A stretch of DNA of 64,000 bases from Arthrobacter sp. UM1 (lineage in GTDB: Bacteria > Actinomycetota > Actinomycetes > Actinomycetales > Micrococcaceae). A program made the translations under genes and the position numbers. The stretch is taken from NCBI RefSeq assembly GCF_020483305.1, contig NZ_JACWAB010000003.1, positions 1-64,000 of the forward strand. Direction: 5' to 3'. Shown one piece after another: positions 53,311 to 62,689 of the stretch (positions within the stretch are counted from its first letter, which is position 1; every line of letters starts with the position of its first letter). A model generated the notes under the pieces. The model was not told the DNA's origin and did not search any database. It saw nothing but the letters and a program-made list of their open reading frames with translations.

Positions 53311-54708
53311 TCAGTCCGGCGGGGTCTCGAGCGGCCCGAACCGGATGAGCCCGGGGTAGGACTCGAGCTCCACCGTGCCCGTGCGGGCGAAGCGCGCCCA
53401 GAGCGAGCGCAGCATCATCCCCTGCGGCTCCACGTCCTCCCAGACCGCCCCGGCGATGAGCGCGGCCTTCTCCCACGCCGGGCGGGACCCCAGGAGCAGC
53501 GGCAGCTCAATCGTGTGGGCGGCCTTGTACGGAGACCCCTCGGGCCCCCAGTCGATGACGTACTGCACTCCCCGGCCACCGGCATCCGCGTGACGGGCGG
53601 CGAAGGCGTGGGCCGGATCCGCGTAGATCCGACGGGTCAGCGCGGTGACGAGCCCCTCGGAGATGGCCTCCCCGATCCTCGCTTGCCGGGCGAACCGGTG
53701 CATCCCCGGCACTTCGCCCGTGAAGAGCGAGGCCTCGCGGGCGGTGTGGCCGATCATGATCTGCACGCGGGAGGCGGCGTCCCGCCAGGCGTCGTCGAGC
53801 TCCTCCTCCGCGGGAAGCGGGTCGAAGCCGTACTGGACGCCGAAGGGCATGGCTCCGCGGAGGCCGAACGGGAGCGCCCAGCGCGCCACGCGCTCCTCGC
53901 TCCCCAGGATCTCGGCGAGCGGGGCGTTGTCCTCCGTCCGGGAGGCCTCGCGGGCCATGAGGGCCGTCATCCTCGAGCGGTTGGGCATGATCCCCAGCGG
54001 GGCGGACTGGAGGATCGCCTTGGCGAACAGCCCCTCCGCGCCGCGGGCGATCATGAGGTGCGCGGCGGCATCCGCGCCGGCCGACTGCCCGAACACGGTC
54101 ACGTTCTCCGGGTCCCCGCCGAAGGCCGCGATGTTCCGGCGCACCCAGCGCAGCGCCTCGATCTGGTCCAGCAGGCCGAGGTTCGCGGGGCGCCCGCCCT
54201 CCCAGCCGAGATACCCGAGGATGCTGAGCCGGTACGTCACGCTCACGACGATGACGTCCTGCTCGCTGACGATCGGCGCCGCCTCGAACACGTGCGCGTC
54301 TCCGGCGCCGGCCGTGTAGGAGCCGCCGTGGATCCAGACCATGACGGGCAGCGATCCGGCCGGGTCCGCGTGCGCAGGAACCGTCACGGAGAGGTTGAGG
54401 CAGGCCTCGTCCTCCTCCATGCCCGCGTCCGGATGCCAGAGGAGCTTCTCGAGGATGTCCATGGGCACCTGCGGGCAGGCGGGCGCCCACCTCCGGGCCT
54501 CGACGGGCTCGGCGCTCGGCTCCGCGGGGACGGGCCGGCCGAACCGCTCGGCCGTGGCATAGGGAATCCCGGTGGCGCGGGCGACGTCCCCGTCCAGCCA
54601 GCCGCGGATCTCCCCCGCGGGCGCGCTCCACGTGCGCTCGGGAGCGTCCCGGCCGTCCGCCCGGTCCCGGTCATCCGTGAACGCGTTGACGCGATCCTGC
54701 CAGTTCAT
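53311..54708 (-). CDS. Type-B carboxylesterase / lipase family protein
   Basis: 465 aa alpha/beta hydrolase. Oxyanion motif VMVWIHGGSYTAGAG (about 115), nucleophile FGQSAGADAAAH (Ser about 205), charge-relay His probably in YKAAHTIELPLLLG (about 405). The N-terminal EIRGWLDGDVARATGIPYATAERFGRP is typical of the p-nitrobenzyl-esterase group. Hydrolyses short-chain esters; true substrate unknown. ATG 54708 overlaps the stop of the MPG gene (ATGA). Confidence 0.9.
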   Translation of the reverse strand: MNWQDRVNAFTDDRDRADGRDAPERTWSAPAGEIRGWLDGDVARATGIPYATAERFGRPVPAEPSAEPVEARRWAPACPQVPMDILEKLLWHPDAGMEEDEACLNLSVTVPAHADPAGSLPVMVWIHGGSYTAGAGDAHVFEAAPIVSEQDVIVVSVTYRLSILGYLGWEGGRPANLGLLDQIEALRWVRRNIAAFGGDPENVTVFGQSAGADAAAHLMIARGAEGLFAKAILQSAPLGIMPNRSRMTALMAREASRTEDNAPLAEILGSEERVARWALPFGLRGAMPFGVQYGFDPLPAEEELDDAWRDAASRVQIMIGHTAREASLFTGEVPGMHRFARQARIGEAISEGLVTALTRRIYADPAHAFAARHADAGGRGVQYVIDWGPEGSPYKAAHTIELPLLLGSRPAWEKAALIAGAVWEDVEPQGMMLRSLWARFARTGTVELESYPGLIRFGPLETPPD

Positions 54709-55361
54709 GCCCCAGCGCCTCTTCCCGCGGCCTCCCCGGCCGTCTGGCTCGCGGACCGAGCGGCCCGGCGGAACGCGGAGACCGTGGGGTCTCCGGCGAA
54801 GGCGAAGCGCAGCGGCTCCTCCTCCGCGCGCGGCACTCCCACACGGGGGCCGACGACGACGGCGCGCGCGTCCGGCGCCTCCCCCGCGGCGCCCGAATCG
54901 CGGTCCGGGGCCCAGAGCTGCACGGGCGAGTCCGGGCTGAGGAGCTCCGCGGCCGAGTCCTCCATGGTGATGCCGAGCGCGCGCGTCAGGCAGCCCGGAC
55001 CGCGGGCCAGACGGGCGTCCTCCACGCCGGGGCGGCGGGAACGGGCCTCCTCGAGCCCGGCGACCACGCGGCCGGCGCGAACCAGGACGGCCCGGGCGAC
55101 GCCTTCCGGGGAGCAGACCACGTTGCAGCACGTGTGGCCGTGCATCGAGTACGTGTAGAGCCGGCCGGCCGGGCCGAACATGACGGCGTTCTTGCGGTTG
55201 GGGCCCTTCCAGGCGTGGGAGGCCGGGTCCGCCTCCCCCTCGTAGGCCTCCACCTCGGTGATCTCCACCGCCACGCCTCCGCGGCGGAGCTCGCACCCCA
55301 GGAGCCTGCGCGCCGTCACGGCAGCGGACTCGTCGAGGAGGGAGGGGCGGGCCAAACGCAT
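54705..55361 (-). CDS. 3-methyladenine DNA glycosylase (AAG/MPG family)
   Basis: 218 aa. EITEVEAYEGEADPASHAWKG holds the catalytic Glu; MFGPAGRLYTYSMHGHTCCNVVC is the intercalating-tyrosine region; LARGPGCLTRALGI completes the AAG fold. Removes alkylated or deaminated purines. ATG at 55361 with TACGCT ending 6 nt upstream; the same 6 nt contain GGAGG. Coupled to the esterase gene. Confidence 0.92.
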   Translation of the reverse strand: MRLARPSLLDESAAVTARRLLGCELRRGGVAVEITEVEAYEGEADPASHAWKGPNRKNAVMFGPAGRLYTYSMHGHTCCNVVCSPEGVARAVLVRAGRVVAGLEEARSRRPGVEDARLARGPGCLTRALGITMEDSAAELLSPDSPVQLWAPDRDSGAAGEAPDARAVVVGPRVGVPRAEEEPLRFAFAGDPTVSAFRRAARSASQTAGEAAGRGAGA

Positions 55362-55367
55362 GCCTCC

Positions 55368-55373
55368 AGCGTA
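55368..55373 (-). promoter_or_regulatory. -10 element of a probable leaderless mRNA (MPG gene)
   Basis: TACGCT on the minus strand, then GGAGGC (6 nt) and ATG 55361. Confidence 0.5.
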
Positions 55374-55424
55374 TCGGCGCTCCCTCGGAGCCTCCTGCGA
55401 ACGGATGTCAGCTGTGCCGGGAGG

Positions 55425-56291
55425 TCAGGGGAACTGCGGAGCCGTGAGCTCAGCTTGGGCGGACTCGTCCGCGATGACCACCGTGCTCCTCGCCACCCCC
55501 GGATCCGCAGGCTGCACCTCGATGACTCCGCTTGCGACCGTGACCGTGGAGGCGAAGGAGGCGAGCACATGCGCGTCGTAGAAGACCGGCGACTGGCTCG
55601 TGAGCACCTGGCCGTAGGGGGTGTCCGGGCCGGAGACGACGAGCGGCTCGAGCAGCGTGATGGTGATGCTCCCCGTCCAGACGTTCCCCTGCACCTCCCC
55701 CTGGGAATAGGAGACGGTGTACGCCGCGCCGTTCAGGGACTCGCGCAGGCCGGTTGCCGCGCCGGCCCGCGAACGGGTCTCGCGGACCCCCGGCGCCCAG
55801 TTGATGGGCTCGTAGGCATCCCACCCCTCGGGGAAGGTGGCCGTGTAGCTCTGACGGATCTGGGCCCCTGCCTTGAGCGTCGAGGTTCCGGCCACAAACT
55901 CTCCATCCGGTCCCACCGGAGCCGAGATCCAGAGTCCGCTGCCGCCGTAGAGGCCGTCCTGGCTGCCGAGCGAGCCGCCCGGGGTGAACGAGCCGCTCCC
56001 CACCGCGAGCGCCCCGGGCGGTCCGGAAACGCTGCCGGAGGAGTCCGAAACGGCGCCGAGATACGAGGCGACGCCGATGGCCGTCTCGAACTCGTTCCCC
56101 GGGTCGGCATCGACCACCTGGACGAAGACGCCGTGCCGCGCGGTGACGGGCGGGAGAGAGGCCTGAGCGGCCGGGGCGGCGGTGGACAGCACCACGGCCG
56201 GCGCAGCCCAGGCGGCCCCGCGGGCGACCTCCCGGCGCGAGGGATGCACGGCAGGGCCGGGGACGCGGATCTGAGTGGGCTCTGGGGTCAT
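55425..56291 (-). CDS. Probable Tat-exported protein of unknown function
   Basis: 288 aa. The N-terminus has a twin-arginine signal: HPSRREVARGAAWAAPAVVLS, with cleavage after APAAQA. The mature 240 residues are Ser/Gly/Thr-rich and beta-type (GSFTPGGSLGSQDGLYGGSG; TVTVASGVIEVQPADPG), without cysteines or a known enzyme motif. ATG 56291 is chosen because AGGAG precedes it by 8 nt; a longer frame to 56363 would cross the operator palindrome. Divergent from the metzincin gene; a shared palindrome (56345-56359) suggests co-regulation. Function unknown. Confidence 0.75.
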   Translation of the reverse strand: MTPEPTQIRVPGPAVHPSRREVARGAAWAAPAVVLSTAAPAAQASLPPVTARHGVFVQVVDADPGNEFETAIGVASYLGAVSDSSGSVSGPPGALAVGSGSFTPGGSLGSQDGLYGGSGLWISAPVGPDGEFVAGTSTLKAGAQIRQSYTATFPEGWDAYEPINWAPGVRETRSRAGAATGLRESLNGAAYTVSYSQGEVQGNVWTGSITITLLEPLVVSGPDTPYGQVLTSQSPVFYDAHVLASFASTVTVASGVIEVQPADPGVARSTVVIADESAQAELTAPQFP

Positions 56292-56344
56292 GGAGAGGGC
56301 TCCTGAGGGGGCATGAGAGTTGTTCAGACGAACCGTTGCAATAA

Positions 56345-56359
56345 CAGTACACTGTACTG
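56345..56359. promoter_or_regulatory. Operator-like palindrome in the divergent secreted-protein gap
   Basis: CAGTACA-C-TGTACTG, perfect 7-bp arms around 1 nt, in the 98-bp gap between two exported-protein genes. TACACT (56348-56353) inside it could be a rightward -10, so a bound protein would overlap the promoter. Confidence 0.5.
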
Positions 56360-56389
56360 ACAACTCTCGAACGACCCCAGGAGACCCCT

Positions 56390-57553
56390 GTGCCTGCTCA
56401 CTCCCCCATCCGGCACGCCGGACGCGCCGCCCTCGCCCTCGTCATCTGTGCCTCCCTGCTCCTCTCCCCCGCGGGGCCGGTCAGCGCCGCTCCAGAACCT
56501 GCCGCAAGCACCGCGGACCTCGACGGCGACGGCATCCCCGACGCCTGGGAGGCGAACGGCTATGACGCGGACGGAGACGGCGTCGTCGACATCGACTTCC
56601 CCGCGCTCGGCGCGCACCCGCACCGCAAGGACATCTTCGTCGAGATGGACGAGATGCCCGGCCTCATGGCCAGCGAGGCGGAGCTGGACGAGATCGTCCA
56701 GGTCTTCGCCCACCTCCCGGTCCGCAACCCGGACGGCACGCGCGGCATCAGCCTCCACCTGGACGCCGGCCCACTCCGCAGCGCCAAGTACAACCTCGGA
56801 GGCGGCGGAACCCAGATCGAGCACCGGAACCTGGACGGCGGCATTCGCGATGTCGTCACGCTGCGCGGCGAGAACTCGGATCCGAACCGCAAGGGCCTCT
56901 TCCACTACATGGTCTGGGCGGACAGCTACGGAACGGGGAGCTCCTCCGGGATCGCGTGGCTCAACGGGCGGGAGTTCCTCGTCACGGTGGGGCCGCGCTT
57001 CTGGGGACAGGCCTCCTCCGCCGTTCGCGTTGGCACGTTCATCCACGAGTTCGGCCACAACCTGGGCCTCGGCCACGGCGGCGACGACTCTCTCAACTAC
57101 AAGCCCAACTACTTCAGCGTCATGAACTACCGCTACCAGCTCACCGGTGTCCCCAAGCCGGGCGGAAAGCGCTACCGGGGCTACTCGATGCGCGTGTTCG
57201 GCCCCCTGGACGAGAGCGCGCTCAACGAGCAGAAGGGCATCGGCGGCACCGCCAAGGGCTATGAGGCCGTCTTCAAGACGGGCGGGAAGCTGCGCAAGGG
57301 GCGGGCCGACCTCCCCCTGGACTTCGACGGGGACGGAGTGATCAGCGAGTCGCCCGTCTCCGTCGACCTCAACGGGGACGGCAAGCTCAGCGTCCTCACG
57401 GGCCCGAACGACATGGCCCTGCTCCGCTTCCAGGCGACCGCCGGCGCCCGAGGCCTGGACCGCTCCTCCCGGGACTCGCACGAGGAGCACCTCGAGGAGG
57501 AGCCGAACGAGCTCACGGCGGAGATCGCCCGCGAGATGAACGCCATCCCGTAG
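56390..57553 (+). CDS. Secreted zinc metalloprotease-like protein (metzincin type) with Asp-rich calcium repeats
   Basis: 387 aa. Signal peptide (ALALVICASLLLSPAGPVSA). Residues about 43-66 hold two thrombospondin-3/EF-like calcium motifs (DLDGDGIPD, DADGDGVVD), and further ones occur near the C-terminus (DFDGDGVIS, DLNGDGKLS). The active site is IHEFGHNLGLGHGG (HExxHxxGxxH, about 223), followed by the Met-turn FSVMNYRY (about 244), which defines a metzincin. No propeptide is obvious. GTG start at 56390 with AGGAG 6 nt upstream. Divergent from the Tat-exported protein. Confidence 0.82.
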   Translation: MPAHSPIRHAGRAALALVICASLLLSPAGPVSAAPEPAASTADLDGDGIPDAWEANGYDADGDGVVDIDFPALGAHPHRKDIFVEMDEMPGLMASEAELDEIVQVFAHLPVRNPDGTRGISLHLDAGPLRSAKYNLGGGGTQIEHRNLDGGIRDVVTLRGENSDPNRKGLFHYMVWADSYGTGSSSGIAWLNGREFLVTVGPRFWGQASSAVRVGTFIHEFGHNLGLGHGGDDSLNYKPNYFSVMNYRYQLTGVPKPGGKRYRGYSMRVFGPLDESALNEQKGIGGTAKGYEAVFKTGGKLRKGRADLPLDFDGDGVISESPVSVDLNGDGKLSVLTGPNDMALLRFQATAGARGLDRSSRDSHEEHLEEEPNELTAEIAREMNAIP

Positions 57554-57629
57554 GGCTGACCCACGTACAGCGCCGCCAGAAGGAAGCACGGCGCCGGTCA
57601 AGGGAAACACAGCACCGCGAGACAAGGGG

Positions 57630-57665
57630 AAGGCCCCGCCCCCGTTCTGACCGGGGCGGGGCCTT
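57630..57665. terminator. Bidirectional terminator after the metzincin gene
   Basis: 13-bp perfect arms AAGGCCCCGCCCC / GGGGCGGGGCCTT with a 10-nt loop, between convergent genes; plus-strand 3' side is CTGCC. Confidence 0.8.
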
Positions 57666-57692
57666 CTGCCGTCTCAGGGCGTGCAGAGCGCG

Positions 57693-58181
57693 TCAGCGCG
57701 ATTCGAGGTGCGTGTTGCCCTCGGCATCGGTGACGACGGCGGCGTTGCGCACCTGCGGGGTCACCGTCGGGTCGTCGAGGGCGGCCCGGCGGTCACCGGG
57801 CGCCGACTCGTGCGCGGAGCGGTCCGCCTCCCCGTACACGGAGCCCAGTCCGCTGGAGCCCTCCGTGGTGCGGCCGTCGAGGCGCTGGTGCTCGTCGACG
57901 GGGCCGGTGACGCCGTCCGCGCCGCTGCCCACGGGAACCGGGGCCACGGGACCGCTGAAGTCGTCGAAGCTCCGCACGCCGTGGTGGTGCCACGAGACGC
58001 GGACGTCCACGGAGCCGTCGTCGAGCTCGTCCACGTCCGTCCGGAGCTCGGGCACGGTGGCGCCCATGCTGATGAGCTGCTCCTTGTAGGAGGCGATGAG
58101 CGCTTCGACCGTCTCAGGGGTCCACTCGCCCTCGCTGAGGTGCGTGGACACCTGGACGGGCTCGCCTGACAGTTCTTCCAT
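57693..58181 (-). CDS. Conserved-looking hypothetical protein, acidic
   Basis: 162 aa soluble, acidic protein: a helical N-terminal 45 residues (EWTPETVEALIASYKEQLISMG), a strand-rich section (SVDVRVSWHHHGVRSFDDFSG) and a disordered tail with GEADRSAHESAPGDRR. ATG at 58181 with GGGGAA upstream. No family recognised. It neighbours stress-type small proteins, but no link is shown. Confidence 0.65.
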   Translation of the reverse strand: MEELSGEPVQVSTHLSEGEWTPETVEALIASYKEQLISMGATVPELRTDVDELDDGSVDVRVSWHHHGVRSFDDFSGPVAPVPVGSGADGVTGPVDEHQRLDGRTTEGSSGLGSVYGEADRSAHESAPGDRRAALDDPTVTPQVRNAAVVTDAEGNTHLESR

Positions 58182-58269
58182 GATCGTTCCCCCTCTGCTC
58201 GCGTGGGTGTGTTCGAAGCCACACCCCTTTGTCCCTTCACAGCCTAGGACATCCGCCGGGCGGCGTGAA

Positions 58270-58794
58270 TCAGCCCCGGCCGCCTCCGCCGCGGCGCAGC
58301 ACCCGCGAGGGATAGACGACGAGCGCCCCGACGAGACTCGCGCCGAAGAGCAGCGCGACGACGACGGCGGCCGCGGGGCCCACCACGACGTACGCCACAA
58401 GGGAGGCCACGCCGAGCAGCAGCAGGCCGACGAGCACGAGGACCGCCCTCAAGACGAGGTGGCCCGAGGCGACGAGCCGGTCCTTGACGTGGCGGCCGAA
58501 GAGACGGCGGTGCATCGCCACGGGGACGAGCATGAGGATCGCCGTCGAGACGGTCACGAGCAGCGTGGCGAGGTAGATCGCCCGCGCCGTCGCGTCCAGC
58601 TCCCCGAACCGCTGCTGAAACGGCAGCGTAAGGAGGAACCCCGCCAGGATCTGCGTCCCCGTCTGCATGACGCGCAGCTCCTGGAGGAGGTCGGTCCACT
58701 GGCGGTCCCGCTGCTCGTCCGGCGTCTCGTGACGGCCCTGCCGCGCCTGCTCCTGCTCGTGCTCCTGCTCGTGCGGGAGGTGCGTTCCCGGCAC
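58270..58794 (-). CDS. DUF6328-like four-helix membrane protein
   Basis: 174 aa. A Gln/Glu/His-rich cytosolic start (HEQEHEQEQARQGRHE), then RQWTDLLQELRVMQTGTQILAGFLLTLPFQQRF and four membrane helices, matching the actinobacterial DUF6328 group as I know it. GTG at 58794 with AGGGGGA 5 nt upstream. Starts 9 nt after the stop of the small Rho_N-like gene, so both form an operon. Function unknown. Confidence 0.8.
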   Translation of the reverse strand: MPGTHLPHEQEHEQEQARQGRHETPDEQRDRQWTDLLQELRVMQTGTQILAGFLLTLPFQQRFGELDATARAIYLATLLVTVSTAILMLVPVAMHRRLFGRHVKDRLVASGHLVLRAVLVLVGLLLLGVASLVAYVVVGPAAAVVVALLFGASLVGALVVYPSRVLRRGGGGRG

Positions 58795-58803
58795 CGAGTC
58801 CCC

Positions 58804-59094
58804 CTAGGAGTTCCGGAGGGCCGAGATGAGCTCCTCCTTGCGCAGGTCGGAGTATCCCTCCACGCCGATCTCCTTGGCCCGGTCTCTCAGCTCGTCCACC
58901 GTCCAGTCCTCGTAGGATCCGGACTCGCCGCCCTTGCGGCCCACGGAGGAGCGGCCCTCTTTCGCGGCGGCGTTGGAGATGCGCGCCGCCTTCTCCTCGG
59001 ACTCGCCCTGCTTGACGAGCTCCTCGTACATCTCTGGGTCCTTGATGCTGGGATTCCCGCCCTGATTTCCGGTTCCGTTCTTCTGCTCAGCCAT
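58804..59094 (-). CDS. Small protein with Rho_N/SAP-like C-terminus (DUF7218 type)
   Basis: 96 aa. [27 protein letters not shown], then [51 protein letters not shown]: a conserved actinobacterial N-terminal half followed by a 35-residue Rho-N/SAP helix-extended-helix domain, which usually contacts nucleic acid. ATG at 59094 with GAGGAGG 6 nt upstream. Lies between a UvrA paralogue and a DUF6328 gene. Confidence 0.85.
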   Translation of the reverse strand: MAEQKNGTGNQGGNPSIKDPEMYEELVKQGESEEKAARISNAAAKEGRSSVGRKGGESGSYEDWTVDELRDRAKEIGVEGYSDLRKEELISALRNS

Positions 59095-59154
59095 GCCGAG
59101 CCTCCTCGCGTCGAATCGGTGTCGAGCTCTGTCTCATCTATTGTTCACCGTCTG

Positions 59155-61581
<2,427 letters not shown>

Positions 61582-61589
61582 GGGGCTCC

Positions 61590-61598
61590 GGGGGGGGG
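61590..61598. repeat. Homopolymer G9 (C9 on the coding strand) ahead of the UvrA-like start
   Basis: Nine C on the coding strand directly 5' of GGAGCCCC-ATG. Length change would alter the distance between upstream leader and ribosome site. Confidence 0.8.
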
Positions 61599-61606
61599 AC
61601 GACGGC

Positions 61607-61641
61607 GAGAGGGCCCGCCGCTGTTCGCGCCGGGCCCTCTC
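61607..61641 (-). terminator. Terminator after the lipoprotein gene
   Basis: 11-bp perfect arms GAGAGGGCCCG / CGGGCCCTCTC with a 13-nt loop. It is only 8 nt upstream of the C9 tract and 26 nt from the UvrA-like start codon, so the next gene's promoter must lie in or before it. Confidence 0.75.
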
Positions 61642-61656
61642 ATCATACGAACCGGG

Positions 61657-62511
61657 TCAGACGGAGCGGCCCTTGGCGGAGACGGCCTTGAGCAGGGCCT
61701 CGGCGTCCGAGGAGACCTGAGCGCTCTCCGAGACGACCGTGTAGTACCCCGTGTCCGTGAAGCGGATGTACTGGGACTGGTTCTGCGTGCCGCGGCCGCC
61801 GGCGCCGTTCGCGGTCATCGTGGTCTGGACGGTGTAGTTCGTGCCGCCGTCCGCCTCGGTCTTGGTCACATCGTTCTCCACGGTGGCCGAGCCGCCGTCC
61901 GCGGAGACCGTGAAGGTCTTGCACTTCGCCAGCAGGCCTTCCATGGCCTTCTGGGCCGCCTTGCCGTCGATCCCCTCCTTGCCCGTCACGACGAGCCGGC
62001 CCTTCACGTTCACCGCCGCCTCGTAGTAGCCCTCGCTCGCCGGCGAGACGGACTCGGGATCGGAGAACTTCGCGCACTCCTTGGGCGAGACCTCGAAGCC
62101 GGCCTTGCTCCAGGCCGAGACCTTCTGGGTGAGGCTCTTCTTGAACTGCTCCGCTCCGAGCGGCGAGTAGGCGCCACCGGCGCGCTCGGCGAGGTCCTGC
62201 GAGGCCGAGGCGGAGAAGCGCTCCCCGTGCGGTCCGGCGGGGCGGGCGTCCGAGGGCGTCTCGCTCGCCGAGCCGGAGGAGGAGCCGCCGGACGATGGGT
62301 TCTCAGACGGGCTCTCGGAGGGGCTCTCAGAAGGACTCTCCGAGGCGCTGGGAGTGCCTGAGGAGGATTCAGACGCAGACGAGCTGGACGAGGGCGAGGA
62401 GCTGCCCGATCCGCCGCCCTTGGACTCCTGTCCGCCGCCGAGTCCGCATCCGGCCAGAATGAGCGCCAGAGAGGCAGTGCCTGCCGCGAGCGCGTTCGCC
62501 TTCGTGTTCAT
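61657..62511 (-). CDS. Lipoprotein with Ser/Pro-rich linker, unknown function
   Basis: 284 aa. Lipobox LILAGCG (Cys about 22). Residues about 32-95 are a Ser/Glu/Pro linker with a degenerate repeat (SESPSESPSESPSENPS) that would span the cell wall. The C-terminal 180 residues form a globular domain with one Cys pair (CAKFSD; AKCKTFT) and VNVKGRLVVTGKEG-type strands, reminiscent of actinobacterial LpqH/LppX-like or DUF lipoproteins, without a firm match. ATG 62511; upstream GGGGG is a modest ribosome site. Confidence 0.78.
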   Translation of the reverse strand: MNTKANALAAGTASLALILAGCGLGGGQESKGGGSGSSSPSSSSSASESSSGTPSASESPSESPSESPSENPSSGGSSSGSASETPSDARPAGPHGERFSASASQDLAERAGGAYSPLGAEQFKKSLTQKVSAWSKAGFEVSPKECAKFSDPESVSPASEGYYEAAVNVKGRLVVTGKEGIDGKAAQKAMEGLLAKCKTFTVSADGGSATVENDVTKTEADGGTNYTVQTTMTANGAGGRGTQNQSQYIRFTDTGYYTVVSESAQVSSDAEALLKAVSAKGRSV

Positions 62512-62640
62512 GTCAACCCCCGTGTGACGTCCGGCACCTTCTTGGTGAGGTGCCCTCATTGTAGCCAGGGGCAGACGACAGCGCCGGACGCACGAGCGCC
62601 CTCACGCCCGGGCCCGCCCACGCAACCCGGACCAGACGCA

Positions 62641-62676
62641 CGAGCGCGCCCGCGGCCTCAGGCCGGGGCGCGCTCG
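62641..62676 (-). terminator. Terminator after the aldehyde dehydrogenase gene
   Basis: 11-bp perfect arms CGAGCGCGCCC / GGGCGCGCTCG with a 14-nt partly paired loop, 14 nt past the stop on the minus strand. Confidence 0.75.
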
Positions 62677-62689
62677 CAGGGGGGCGGAA

